From Pithys albifrons albifrons (Eukaryota; Chordata; Aves; Passeriformes; Thamnophilidae), in assembly GCF_047495875.1 (NCBI RefSeq), contig NC_092497.1, positions 78,275,749 to 78,339,748 on the forward strand: DNA of 64,000 nt, in the 5' to 3' direction. A program made the position numbers and the translations under genes. How positions within the stretch are numbered: position 1 is the first letter of the stretch; each line of letters begins with the position of its first letter. Of this stretch, positions 13,135 to 25,310 are shown in pieces. Under the pieces are notes generated by a model, which saw only the letters and a program-made list of their open reading frames with translations, searched no databases and was not told the DNA's origin.

Positions 13135-13919
13135 GTGGGAAACAAACAGGACAATGAAATATGGAAAGGACAAGTTCTGATACTGACCCACACAGAGAAC
13201 AGCGCCGGCAGACATCCTGGGCCGTACTAACAGAAAACATGAAAAACTTTGGTGGTGGGATTTTGAAAGTTATATGTTTTACTTGTACGGTTTGAGTTCA
13301 AAAGGTTTTTATTGTCAGCCTCCCCTGTCTTCCCCAGAGGCTTTGTACCCGATGAGTCATCACGGGGATTAAGTGCCAGGACTGTCTCCCCCAGCTGTGA
13401 TGGCCCCACCCAGGGGGCATCCGCTTCCCCTGGACTGCCAATGCCACCACCGTTGAGGGCTGTGGCTGCAGCTGCTGCCGAATGGCGGCAGCCAGGACTG
13501 GTCGGGGCTTCCCTCGTCAGATCGGACCGGGGTGGTCCCTCTTTGGATTTGGCTCTGCCTCAAGGAGGCAGCTGCTGGCGGCGCGCCCACCTCTGTCGTT
13601 AATTTCTGCCTCTATCCTAACCCCATTTGTCAGCTCACCCACCTATCCCCAATCCCTGGGTTTCTATGGGGTTTGATCCTCCCATTTTCTGTATTCACTA
13701 GCTGAGCATGGAAGTCATTCCCCTTTCGGAGCCCTTACCCAAACCTGTCCCAGTTCCAGCCCCTTCCCCTCAGAGTCCTTTAAAACCCTTGTGATTTCTC
13801 AATAAAGATGTTCTCACCACGAGTCTCCTGTGAGTGAACACATCTCTTTCTCGTGCCCCCCAGCTTGAAGGGACTAGCGGGGACCATCTCCTGCACCCCC
13901 CAACGCCGCGTAACTGACA
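13135..13919 (+). mobile_element. 5' LTR of a class II (ERVK-like) endogenous retrovirus
   Basis: A GC-richer block with LTR architecture: a TATA-like TTTAAAAC at about 13780, a poly(A) signal AATAAAG at 13801-13807 and a U5 ending near ACTGACA (13919). It is alignable by eye with the solo LTR at 58242-58920 in U3 start, TATA and poly(A) regions, and precedes gag sequence in the same orientation. Both boundaries are set by that comparison and are approximate. I could not read a convincing primer-binding site after it. Open frames inside it (for example 13312-13602) are incidental. Confidence 0.72.
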
Positions 13920-16351
13920 TCCAACTAGCAACAAACCCAGTGAATTTTCTAGCATGTAGAGACTTCTCCAGGATTCCTGGCACAAGTGAAGGAGTGGGGT
14001 AGCTCCTCGCTTGATAAGGTGTTCCACAGCTAAGCGTCTGTGTCTCAACCTACCGCAACAAAGGAAGGCAGCAGCTGTGCAGTTTTCCCTTCCTTATTTC
14101 CCCTACCCAAGATTTGAAAAAAATGGGGGGCACTACCTTCTAAACGCCATAGAGAAACATATAAACACCTGAAAAACATATCACCATGGCCACCCTATAG
14201 ACAAACAGTCTCTTAAAGGGCTGACAAAATGTATTTTTGCTAACAAATATGCTCTTTCTTTTAACATATGCAGAATTGGATGAGCTTGGAAAAAGACGTT
14301 GGAAGGCTATACAAAGTAATGATATTCTGGCATCCCGGGCAACCATGACTTGGAGAATTATTCTAGACACATTAGATAAAAATGAAACTAGAAAAATGCA
14401 TGCATGTGTGGAATGGACAGAAAAGAATTACGTTTGATGTGCGTAGAAAGTGTCGGGTACAGAATCAGGGAAAGAAAATACATTTTCAGGACTTCACTCA
14501 CACACAAATCACTATACGACTGGCATAACCCCAACCCAAGATGGCAGCGGCTGTGTGGCCAGTCTGTCTCTTCCTTCCCTTCCACAAAGAAATGAAATCA
14601 TGCGCCTAGACTCTATGTCAAAAGGCAGAGGCACTTATCTCGCCATGCAGCCAGTGCTGTACCTCTCATATCACCACTAAGCAGCAGCATTTACTCCACC
14701 ACCCTGCTAGCTGCTGCTGTCCCTCCCATGGTGGCACCTGCTGATGTAGTGCACCCCACTGCATCACAGGATGCCTCTGTAGAGTCCTCTGCACCGCCCA
14801 GGGGTGTAGCATATCTTGTTGCATTGCAAGACAGAGTGGTCCTTCACGTGGCACTGCCCACAGGCATGGTGTACCCTGCTGTGCCACAAGGAGGGGCTGT
14901 CCCTCCCACAGTGACTCGAGGTGGCTTTTTTTCTGGGGTGCTGCCCAGGAACTCTGCCAGTTTTTCAGTACCACTAAGCAGCAGTTATCCCACCACTCAG
15001 CTAGGTGGTGCTGTCTCCTTAGCTGTACTACCAAGTGGAAACCCCTGACGAGAGCAGGCCACTCCCCCTGGCTCCACCCACTTCAGTGTTTATGGAAGTC
15101 ATCCTCAGCCAAGATAGCAGCCTCCATAGCTACACTCCCACGAGACCTAGTAAAGAAGCATATCCATAGTCTCCCATCACACAACAAGCAATTACAGTAG
15201 AAGATTTAGAATTAGTGAAAGCATTCCCTGTTTTTTTTACCACCCTAACGGCTCACCCATCTATGAACCTGTACCCTTTCCAGTTCTGGAAGACATGAAA
15301 AAGGCAGTTTCCGATTATGGTTGAAATTCCCCATATGTTATTACTGTTTTAAAGTCACTTTCTGCAGCATACACTCACACCAAATGACATTAAAACACTA
15401 ACTAACACATACTTTACGCACATACAAGCCTCACTCTTTGAAGACGAATGGCAAAGATTAATTAAAAACAGGCAGAAGTTACCTTCTCCACCATTGGTAT
15501 GCCAGTACTGCACATATTTAATAGATTGTTTGGAGTTAGACCATATATTTCCATTTGGCACAAAAAGGAATTCTTTTAAATGACTTAAAGATGTCAAAGA
15601 ATCTGGCTTTTGAGGCAATTCAAACCATCGCTAAGGTGTCTGAACCCACACCACCATTCACCCAAGTACAACAGAAACCCACAGAGACATTTATAGACCT
15701 TGTTGAGAGATTGAAAGACACTATTTAAAAACAAATTAAAAATCCACAGCCACAAGACACACTATTTTTGAAATTGGCCATTGAATAAGCTAATGATGAT
15801 TGTCAGGCAATATTAAAATCTCTGAAAGATCCAACTCCAACGGATATGGTCGAAGCCTGCAAAAATGCAGGACACATAAATACATTAAATCCCTGATAGC
15901 AGAAGTCCTGTGAGTGCAACACCACCAGAAAGAAGCTACATGTCATCACTGCAACCAGCCTGGACATTTTAATAAAGACTGTCCTTCACTGAAGAAGAAA
16001 ACACCTGCAATACCACCCAGCTTGTGTCCTCACTGTAAAAAGGGTTTGCACTGGGCCACTAATTGTAGATCTCTTTTTGATATAAATGGAAGTCCACTCT
16101 CACCCAAAGCAGTTAAAAAGTTGACCTCAGCCACCAATGAAGAACCCTACAAGAAGAGAAAAGCATTTTGGACTCAAGGATTACAAAAAGGAAATCCTGA
16201 AAGCCCTCACAGACAGTTTACACACAGAAAAACTGAAAATGCTATTCTGCACCTGCATGAGAGCAAAAAGACACTTATGGCCAGAACATACCATCAGTTC
16301 TCAACCCATTGTTTTTACATTTTAACACTGACTCTAAAAGGATTTGGGTAG
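13920..16351 (+). pseudogene. gag: Endogenous retrovirus gag remnant (betaretrovirus-like), broken
   Basis: Gag encodes the matrix, capsid and nucleocapsid of a retroviral particle. Here it is a pseudogene. A leader is followed by matrix-like sequence (about 14270-14680), a proline/alanine-rich linker with repeats (14672-15048), capsid-like sequence (about 15190-15900, with a region like the major homology region and the helices before NC), and a nucleocapsid with two complete CCHC zinc knuckles (CX2CX4HX4C) at 15941-15982 and 16025-16066. The nucleocapsid frame stays open to 16351. Upstream, stop codons and frame changes break the capsid (for example near 15721, 15787 and 15895). Two knuckles and the P/A-rich linker fit a betaretrovirus-like class II element. 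It should be followed by pro-pol but is not: env-like sequence begins within about 50 bp. It cannot make a full Gag. Confidence 0.8.
14672..15048 (+). repeat. Degenerate tandem repeats in the gag P/A-rich linker
   Basis: The open stretch consists of imperfect repeats of roughly 55-65 bp rich in Ala, Pro and Val codons (units around 14718, 14780, 14838 and 14895). A near copy of the unit start ACCACTAAGCAGCAG occurs at both about 14673 and 14972. It matches the low-complexity spacer between matrix and capsid of betaretrovirus-like Gag, apparently expanded by local duplication. Confidence 0.6.
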
Positions 16352-16976
16352 ACTTTTTCTTTTCTTTTACAGACAAAATATTCAGAACTGCCAATGAAGA
16401 AAATTTTTTTTTTTGGACTATTTGTTTTTCTGGTAACTGTGGATGTTATCTGTGTTAGCATAGTCATACACCCTAAACACTCTGTTTTAGGCATAAATTT
16501 TACAGCTTTGCCAGTTGCTGTGTCTGCAAGATCATCTCCATCATCGCCATCAGCCTGATTCATCCTGTTGTCACACCATCACAGCCTTCTACCACACCTC
16601 CTCCGCTTCCAGGTTGGGTCACAACTAATCATAGAAACTTCCAGTTATCCCTGGCTAAATCCTTAAAAACTAATTCCCTGTGTCTTTCAGTTACAGATCC
16701 TTCCAACCCACTTAAAACATGCTTAGTTGCAATCCCGTGGTCCCCTCAAGAATGGCCTGTATTCCAAGAGCAATATTCCCCTGAGTGTAATGATTCAGCA
16801 AAGATAATAACCCAGTTGTTTCCTATGTCCATCTACCCCAAAATTCCAAAACAAACCTAAAGTTCCTTAAATACAAAAGAGGTTATCCAGAAGAATTAGA
16901 AATTTTAGGTACTCTCCCACTCAGTCCACTGTTTTACTTTAAATTAAAAAAAAAAAAAAGAGGGGAAGAGCAGTAG
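16352..16976 (+). pseudogene. env: Endogenous retrovirus env 5' remnant, next to gag with no pol between
   Basis: A pyrimidine tract and AG at 16354-16372 look like the env splice acceptor. An ATG follows at 16394-16396, opening a short frame with a hydrophobic leader (a plausible Env signal segment) that stops at 16556. Further env-like coding sequence continues in other frames to about 16920, ending in an A-rich run. Env is the surface/transmembrane glycoprotein; this copy is broken by stops and by the antisense LTR starting at 16977. The assignment rests on position after gag, the acceptor/leader arrangement and the later fragment at 17643-18378, so it is moderate only. Confidence 0.55.
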
Positions 16977-17642
16977 TGTGCTGGTTTAAAGGTAAATTGG
17001 CAGGAGAAGTGAACTCAACACAAAAGAGATTGTAAGTCAGAGTTACAATTTAATAAAAATATTACAATGAATGCAATGATACAAAGAGAAATTAGTTTTA
17101 GTCCACAAAACCCAGAAGTATAACCCAGAACCCTGGGACACAAACAGAAATGGTGTTTGTTAGCCCCTGTGCTCAGACCCCCTGTCATTCCCCTGAGCCC
17201 AAAGCAAAAGGAAGGGAAAAAAAGCCCAAACCTGTTGGTGCGGATGATGGTCGCCATCTGGTCAAGAGTGGTGGTCGCAGTCCTGTATAGGTTCTGGTCC
17301 TCCTCTGGATCTGGCAAGTGATCCCCAAAGTCCCCAAGCCCCAGGAATATATACCCTCAGGTTCAGGTCAGAATGCTCAGTACCTCCCCCAGGGTGGGGA
17401 GTTCCACAATGAACGATTTAACTCTGTTGAGTTATGGGGCATTTTTTGGAATTGTTGATAGCCCATTAGCAGACACACCTCCTCAGGCTGGGTGTGAAGG
17501 TGCTGACAACTTCCTGGATGGGAGTTATCACAGCCCCTATCTCACAGGTTTCTTTAACACCCAGCTTTCATCGTGAGGGATTGGGTGTGCCCTGGGCTGC
17601 TGCTGCAAATGGTCCATTGTTAACAGTTCATGCGAAATGACA
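16977..17642 (-). mobile_element. Antisense solo LTR (family B) inserted in env remnant
   Basis: A 666-bp block with TGT...ACA ends. Minus orientation is given by a TATA element (TATATA, 17345-17352 region) and a downstream ATTAAA-type poly(A) signal near 17055 read on the minus strand; the sense end is AAACCAGCACA. It separates two env-like stretches of the plus-strand provirus. No clean target duplication could be read (flanks CAGTAG and TAGAGG), so the exact ends are uncertain. It is a different LTR family from its host provirus. Confidence 0.7.
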
Positions 17643-18378
17643 TAGAGGATTTAGAATACACAGCTTTGGTCGCACCCACAAGTGGTCCCAGCTTGCTGAA
17701 TTGGCAGCTCAATATGACATCATATGAAGTCTACTCAAATTTTGAATTCTGGTGCAAAGAAATACTAACTTACAAGATCCAATCTCCCCCACTGTCTGTT
17801 GTCCTCCCCCAGAGGGTGTTTCTTATCTTTGGTTTTCAGACATGGAAATCAATCCCTAAAGGGGCAGTTGGAGGACCTTGCAACTTTGGTCAATTAAACC
17901 TGTACAATCTGGCAAAAATAATTCCTTCCCTAAACATTAATCCACCAAAAAAAATTAGAATGCATGATATCACAGTGAAAGGCTAGACTCGCTTGCAGTG
18001 CAGTGACTCAGTAGAGTGGAGTACCATACATGGTTGGACCAATCGTGAAAAATATAGCCCCTCAAGCAACCCCTCACCCTCCAGCTCAGAGGCATCCCCT
18101 TTCTAAATTTCAAAATTTGCACCAATTCACTGCAGATTGTGACTCTAACCTTAATTTTTGGTCACACAGCAAGATATCCGGGGCAGCACAGTAATTCTGG
18201 CCATTGGCACAACACATGCCTAGATTTGCTCACAGAAATGGGATGCTGGCTACTCAAGGAGGCAAACGCAACTAGTGCAACACTGGAAGAGCTGCTGCTA
18301 GACACGCAAGACCATTTTGTATTGATTTTGGTTTTTGCAAATATTCTGAAGTTCAAACACTTAAATCATGTGAGGTAA
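17643..18378 (+). pseudogene. env: Endogenous retrovirus env 3' remnant
   Basis: Env-like sequence resumes after the antisense LTR. One frame is open to 17986 and includes a Gly-Gly-Pro-Cys motif region and an aromatic-rich stretch; after a stop and frame change another open piece runs from about 18139 to 18378. No transmembrane anchor, fusion peptide or 3' LTR can be identified, so the provirus is truncated around 18.4 kb. The piece is assigned to the same provirus as 13135-16976 by orientation and position; the protein similarity is weak by eye. Confidence 0.45.
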
Positions 18379-21300
18379 AAATGAATACATTCTTGAAGTA
18401 TCACTTCACAAGGAATTTTGAAACCAGATTCAAATAAAGGTGCCATTAATTATTAGCTAGGTCTTTTCTATATACACATTAAATGCAAAGAGTAAGTGCT
18501 ATTCATATGGAGTTATAAATCAGTGAAAGTTCATTACTCTATCTCAATATAGAGTCCCAAGTTTTAAAAATCCATCTTTCCCATATAGTTTATATAAGAA
18601 ATAAAAACCTTAGTATCATTTGCATTCAGAAAGTGTGTGATGAAGTTGCATTCCAAAATACAGCAAAGCCAGTTGAATACTTTGTTTCTTCCCTATTATT
18701 AAAACATAGAAAAGCAAAAGAAGAGAACAACTATAGAACCTATTGAATATGACATACATGAGATTAATGTCTGATCATGTGCAACATACAAATGAATAAG
18801 CAGATCTGTCAGTGTACAACTCTGGCTAGAAATTTCCAGTTGAAGAAAGTTCATATTATCAGTATAGATGACTTCCGCTATGTTGGAATTCCTGTATATA
18901 ACAAAAACAGGACTGTGGACTAAAGACAGTATAGGAGTATAGGACCTGTTTCCATTCACTTTAATTGAAGAGCTTTTGTAGAAGGCAGCAACACATCTAC
19001 TCTGCAGAGCCTCTCCAGTGATGTAAAGTTAGGAGTAGTCGTAAAATTGCTCACTTCTTTTTCTGTATTTCTTTTTTTCTTTAATCTCAGGAATTTATGT
19101 TCAGTCTTCTCCAATGTGTGCTCCTGAAATTATGGAAAGTAGGACCAAAATTTTACCTGATTTGTTTCGGCTGATTGTATGATTCCCTTACAATTCTTTT
19201 CAGCATCACAAAATTAATGTTTGCACTTACCAGTCTGATTGTTATTTGCTTATGTTCTGTATCTCCATGAAGTCTACATGTTTCCTAACTCTGTTTAGTT
19301 TTTCACTGCACTAGCAGTATTGCTGATATTAGCAGGGACACACGCAGCTCAATCAAGGTTATATTACAGACAAATAATTCTCTTCTATGGAAAAAGAACA
19401 GAGACAGATAAATGTTAAACCTTGATTTGTGAAAAACCCATGGTATTATCTAGTGTTTCAGGAGGGATAAATGACAAAATGGAAGTCCTAAAGAACATAA
19501 GCTTCTCTATAATTGCATCAAGTTTGAGGATCTGAAGGGAATCTCAATTCTTGATGTAAAGATATGGATGTCTAGCCTGTGAAGTATTCCTTTGAAGAGT
19601 ACTTGCAAGACATCCCTTCCCTTAGCAACATGTGAGGTTTAGTGGATGTTCTGCTGCTGTTGTCCTGGTTGAGTATTAGCTCCTGCTTCAAAACACAGCA
19701 ATGTTTGGACTCAGAAGTTAGGGCTGCTTTAAGGAAACTGCAGTGGCAGCATAGCATGAGCTATTTGGGTAAAAAGAATACTTCCTTCAGAATGAGAAAA
19801 AAGATGCGTGTGCAGAGACTAAGTATTGAGCACAAGAACAAACAGGGCAATACTGCATGACATTGTGTATTAAAACAACTGGTTGCTACCTTTTGTTTTG
19901 CTTTGCTAATGTTGTGGGGAAAGTCTTGCTGACAGTAAGTGGAAAAAGGATTGAGTAATAGCTGGAAAAAGCTGCCAGGCAATTCTGCTTCATTAGCATC
20001 TTGTTTGTCATCCCAGGACTTTGAGATGGTGTATCTTATAAGATTTCTCTAGAGATCAAACACAGAAAAACATAATTCCCAAGGATTTCTCATTCTCAAA
20101 CAAGAGCTGCTCTGGTTTCTCAATACAATATTCAGAAAAAATGGAAGCCTAAATGAGTGAGTAAATACACCCAGTCATGTCTGTAATGATAAAAAAGCAC
20201 AAGAATTTTTTTTTCTTTTTGGTTTTGTATAAAAGAGAATCATATAAGACAATTGCTCATTTTACATCCTGAATGAAACAGCCTTTGGAAAAGCTTGATT
20301 GTTTCATGATATGGATGGGGAGAACTCCTCATGTGGTTACTAATCTTTCTGTCACTGCTCATATCCCAAATGTCTCTTCCTCTCAGTGTCTGTTTCACAA
20401 TTAAAAAAAAGGAAGACTACCTACCTGAACACACCTCCAAAGAAATCCTACTCCTTGTAGAGAGCATGATCTTATTTACCAGTTAGGCACTGATGTACTA
20501 AGAGTTGCTCACAGTATCATGTGACCCTTTCCTGATGCCTTCAAAATTATACTTAAAGGGAAACAAACAAACAAAAACAGAAAAAAAGGACATAATTTCC
20601 CTTTAGAGATTTATATGTATGTTTCAATGCATTGAACAATGTCAACAACAGTTAACCTACAGTATGTAGAGTGTGATCCTGGTTAGTAAAATGCAGTCCA
20701 GATCAATGAAACATTGTCTATTTGCAGCTTACTCTTAGTGCTGACAATGAAAGTGAGATCTGCCCATTCTGTTTAGAGACAGTCACATTTTTGAAAAAAG
20801 CTGTCTCATATTTTTGAACTTGTTCAACTTGTAGAAAACTGTTTCCTGCCTTTCTTCTTTCATATTATCTCTCTGTTACACATGCTTCAACAAAACACTA
20901 GATTAGTATCCTGACTCTGTCATCAAATGAACAATTTTACACAAATTAAGATAGAGAAGACATATTACGTGCCTTTTTCTCATAACATTGTGGAAATCAG
21001 GCTTGTGTAAGTTTTATAACAACTGAACACTTGTCTGCTTTCCACTGAATTGTTAGATTTTGAGCATGAAATAATTACATATAATTAAAGTCCCATAGTG
21101 CTGAATTTTTTTGCATACAGTCTAAAAAACTTTTACATAAACAACTTATTCATGTTTGTCTTCCTAATATTTCTCCTTCAAGGAAAGTATATTCATACTT
21201 CAAGGAGAGTTGGCATTGGCATAGAGATATAATCCCAGGGTGATTATGGAATCATAGTTTCATGACTCTTGCTTTCTTGGCAATGAAATCTAGGGTTGAT

Positions 21301-22714
21301 ATACAAAGAAAATGTGGTCATTACAGAACTGAGTTACATTTGTCACACATTGAGTAGGCAGACAGAAGATAGCTCCAGGCTGGACACACTTTGTAGTCTT
21401 ATTTGCATCTCTCTTTGTAGCAATATCCTTGGGCATGATGATAGCCAGCACTGACTTTCAGGGGCTTGAAATTTCCAGGTTTCAGCCAGGAAACTAAGCT
21501 TTCTATTTGATGCCCAGAGAATGCTAGTTGAGAATGAGAATTACACCAACCCAAACACTCAGTGAGCAATGATCTAAGTTAGTTTTCAAAAAGCACTAAA
21601 GTAAGAAAATAATCTGAATACTCTGTTCCTATTGAAGGAACCTATACCAAATAGAAGTCACAGCAGAGAGTCTTTCCAAGATTTAATTGCCTCCTTTGGC
21701 AAAGGAGGCAGGCGTTATTCCATCATTTGAAAACATTCACAGAACATCTGTTGTTTTGAGTCATAATCTAGGTCATGAGTCTTGAGTTCTTGACTCTTTA
21801 CAGCCATTGAAGATTTTCAAGTCCACATTTCAGTAAAGAAACAGGGAATGGGAGTCTCTGGATCCTTTGTTCATTTTTTCTCAGCCCCTTTGACGCAGTC
21901 TGTTCCCAAATCAGATACCTTCCTGGTGCATGTTACAACTGATCTTTTTTTGTTGTTGTTTTTTTGTTTTGTTGCTCAAGCACACCGGAAGCATATATTC
22001 AGCTCACAGTTGGTTGATTCAGCTGGGATCATGAGCTAGTGTCAGCAATATCAGCCTCAGATAATGCACATTCTTGCATACCTTAGTATTGTATACTTCT
22101 GAACTTTTATTCCTCAGGAAGGTCGTCAGTGTGATACCATAGAGCTTTCCTACAATGACTGTATTTTCCTAAACATCTCCCAAATTGTAAGCCCCACAAG
22201 CCTGTTCTTTCTATTTGCACTGCAGCCATAAATGAACAGATTAAGGAAGGTTTATACTTAAATAATACTTTTTCCCCCCTTCCACTACTGTCTCCCTCTT
22301 ATTCATTGCACATATATTTCTTTATAGTCCATCTATATTTCTTTCCTTTAGGAAAAAGAGCTACCAGCTAAGTGTACTATGATCTGTCTTTGGTAAACCC
22401 ATGTTGTATTTTATGACTGTACCATCCCCTTTCAATCTCCATATCTAAATATTTTTTTCCTTCAAGCAAAACCACAATGGAGCATAAACTCCAAAGCACC
22501 AAAGTATTGAGTCCTTCAGTACTGTTTTCTTGCTTCATTATTCAGCCACTTTTTCTAAAAATTACTTTGTATGTTATGTTTTCACTAATTACCCATGACA
22601 CATGTGAGACGTGAAAAATACTCATACTGATGTTGTTGCTATTATTACAATTGCTATTATTATTACTATTAAATATTTAATGTTCATAAAAATATTTGAG
22701 GCCAGTTCTAGTTA
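18379..22714. other. Unannotated AT-rich DNA
   Basis: More than 4 kb with no supported gene or recognisable element, apart from short T-rich and A-rich runs (for example 20206-20222 and 21946-21975). Confidence 0.5.
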
Positions 22715-24225
22715 CTATCTTTATCAATCGTGAACAGGGGAAACAAATGCACTGTCAGTAAGTTTGTAGATGACACCAAGTTGGGCAGGAATGTTGATCT
22801 GCTGGAGTGTGGGAGGGCTCTGCAGAGGGATCTGGACAGGTTGGATCGATTGGCTGAAGACAATAGTATGAGGTGAACAGATGGGTCCTGCCTTTGGATC
22901 ACAACAACCCCATGCAGCACTACAGGCTCGGGGCAGAGAGGCTGGAAAAGCTGCCCAGCAGAAAAGGACCAGGGGGTGCTTGCTGACAGCGGCTGAAGAT
23001 GACCCAACAGTGTGCACAGGTGGCCAAGAAGGCAAATGGAATTCTGCCTTGTATCAGACACAGTGAGGCCAACAGCACCAGGAAAGTGATAACTACCCTG
23101 TACTTGGCACTGGTGAGACCACACCTTAAATCCTGTGTTCAGTTCTGGGTCCTTCACTACAAGAAAGATATTGAGGTGCTGGAGCATGTCCAGAGAAGAG
23201 CAATGGAGCTGGTGAAGGCTCTGGAGTAAGTCATATAAGGAGTATCTGAGGGAGCTGGGGTGGTTTAGCCTGGAGAAAATGAGGCTCAGGGAAGACCTTA
23301 TCACTCTCTACAAGTACCTGAAAGGACACTGCAGCAAGGTAGGAGTCAGGCTCTTCTCCCGTGTAACAAGCAATGGGATGAGAGGAAACAGCCTCAAGTT
23401 GTACCAGGAGGGTTTAGATTGTATTGATGTCAAAGGGGTTTTTGGTTTTTGATTTTCACATTTTGAAGATTTTAGGAACACAGTAACTGTAGCAAATACA
23501 GATGTAATGTGCTAATATTCTGGCAGCCTAAGTTCATTGTTTATGCAACCTATTTCTCTTAGCATTTATCAGTAGCTCAAATTCTCTTAGTTGCTTAGTC
23601 TCTTTTTCAAGGTAAAGAGCTGAATGCTATCAGAAAGGCCTACATAACAAGACATAAACACAGGTCAGACTGACCCAGAAGTCAGAACTGGAAGAGCTCC
23701 AAGAGACCTTTGTGTGCCTGAGGAAGAGGAGATGGATGAAGACAGAGGGTCCCAGTGACCCCAGACCCAATTCCAGGGGGTGGAACAGAGGTGGGACTGG
23801 GGCTGGACTGAGAAATGTGTAAAGCAATGATTGGAGGGATCTTATTATAAAAGCCATGGAAACAAGAACTGAGACACATGCATGTCATTCTGTATTCCTG
23901 TGGGCTGTAGGCCCTGTGTTATTAAAGGACCTTTACTTTTTATCTTACCCTACACTAACGTGGCTCAGAGTCCTGCTTTGGGGGGGGGCTCTCATGGCAA
24001 CAGTATATTAGGAAAAACTCTACACCGAAAGGGTGGTCAGGCTTTGGAACTGGCTTCCAAGAGGAAATGGTGGAATGACTACACTTGAAAGTGTTCAGTG
24101 GGCATGTGGGTATGGCACTTGTGGAGATGACTTAATAGTAAAAATGTCAGTGCTCAGTTATTGGTTGAACTTAGTGATCTTAAAGGTCTTTTCCAACCTT
24201 AACAATTCTATGATTCTATGCATAA
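22715..24225 (+). mobile_element. CR1 LINE, sense, split by an LTR
   Basis: A plus-strand CR1. From 22715 it carries the reverse-transcriptase palm region, through ORF2 (decayed, with stops) to 23424. The LTR at 23425-24002 interrupts it, and it resumes at 24003 with the canonical 3' UTR (CACCGAAAGGGTGGTCAGGC) and ends with the CR1 tail ATTCTATGATTCTATG at about 24205-24221. The break falls inside a CR1 block normally continuous as GGTTTAGATTGGATATTAGG, which shows the order of events. The 5' end is truncated. Confidence 0.88.
23425..24002 (+). mobile_element. Solo LTR, family A copy 2, inside CR1 (4-bp target duplication)
   Basis: A 578-bp LTR with ends TGATGTCA...TGGCAACA, flanked by GTAT at 23421-23424 and 24003-24006. 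Its 3' part (TATA box, ATTAAA signal, U5) is nearly the same as in the copies at 6132 and 54004. The 5' part of U3 (about 23480-23620) differs markedly, so this is a different U3 variant. It is younger than the CR1 it interrupts. Confidence 0.88.
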
Positions 24226-24780
24226 ATTCATTTTCCACTGCCCTGTATTGAAATCGTGATTTCCTGGGTTGGGAGCCACAACACAGGCAGTTTTTACTTA
24301 GGAAAGAATAAAACTCTTGACTGAAATGAGAAGATTCTCAAGGGCTAGGAGAAAGTTTCTTCAAAAAAGCTCACAAAATTTTCTTTCAGGATTTTCATGG
24401 CATCCTTTCTGGTGAAAAATCTGAATGGTGAGACAGTAGAAGCAGAGAAACTGCAGCCACACATGTTCCAACCTTCAAACCCAGATCTGCAACAGCATTA
24501 AAGGCATGAATTCTTCTGTAGGTGCATGGACCCATCTCTGCTCTGGTTTGTGTTCTGTGCCTCATGTGTCTCACCTCAGAAAAAAAATAGGTTTAAAATC
24601 CCTGGCAAAGTAATATGTAGCTGCAGAAAATGTCAAAATGAGCTGTACATGGATGGCCTTCGTCTTCTCCCCTTTTAACAAATACAGCCTGAATGAAAAC
24701 TTGCAGCTTTACAATAAAAAGGCAAACTGTGCTATCTTGACCCTACTGGAAAAATACAAGAAATAAAGCAAAATCTCCTC

Positions 24781-24860
24781 CCAGAAATCAAAAACCAATC
24801 AACCAAACTCAAACCCCAAACCAAAACAAACAAACCCCTCCCAAAGAACCAAAAAGCATT
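24781..24860. repeat. A/C-rich low-complexity tract
   Basis: A CCAAAC/AACAAACCC-type degenerate simple sequence. Similar tracts occur at 29009-29072 and 57245-57376. Confidence 0.7.
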
Positions 24861-25060
24861 AAGACTAGCAGTTATGATACCTTTATTTTTCCTGTTACAG
24901 AGATCTGTGATTTAACAGATACATGTAGCAGTAATAGGTGGATATGATTTTTTTTGTCTTAAAAATGTCTTAAAAACATCACAAATATCATTATTAATTT
25001 ACCTAGTACTATGTGGCTCTGTTAATTTATTTTTGATTTATATTTGTCTTTGTTCATTAG

Positions 25061-25310
25061 TGCTCGCTGCAGCGTCTGCAGACAATTACAGCAGTGGTTT
25101 TCTGCAGGGTTGCTACTAGTATTGGGAAGCATATTTTACATGATCTTGAAAGAGTTAGTTGACATTAAAAAGATACATTCTCCAGCTGCATTAAATGACT
25201 GGATGCCACAGAGAGAAACCTGTAATACCAACAAGACTGCAGCAGGTGGCAGTAGAAGGAGGGTTAACTACGGCCATGAGGCAGACGAAGGACCAAAAAA
25301 ACTTAACTAG
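25061..25310 (+). other. Possible terminal exon encoding a single-pass membrane peptide (unproven)
   Basis: A pyrimidine-rich stretch ending TTTGTTCATTAG (25049-25060) resembles a 3' splice site. The frame after it stays open for 82 codons to a TAG at 25308-25310. The peptide begins Cys-rich, has one hydrophobic segment of about 18 residues (WFSAGLLLVLGSIFYMIL) and ends in a polar, basic tail. There is no ATG near the 5' end, so it could only be a downstream exon of a plus-strand gene lying upstream. No family is recognised, no partner exon or clear poly(A) signal was found, and chance is a real alternative. Confidence 0.2.

Noticed and set aside
13312..13602. GC-rich block as a CpG-island promoter of a host gene
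   Set aside because: It is the U3 region of the ERVK-like LTR, which explains the composition.
22708..23304. 198-codon minus-strand open frame
   Set aside because: Antisense shadow of the plus-strand CR1 ORF2; CR1 antisense often stays open by composition.
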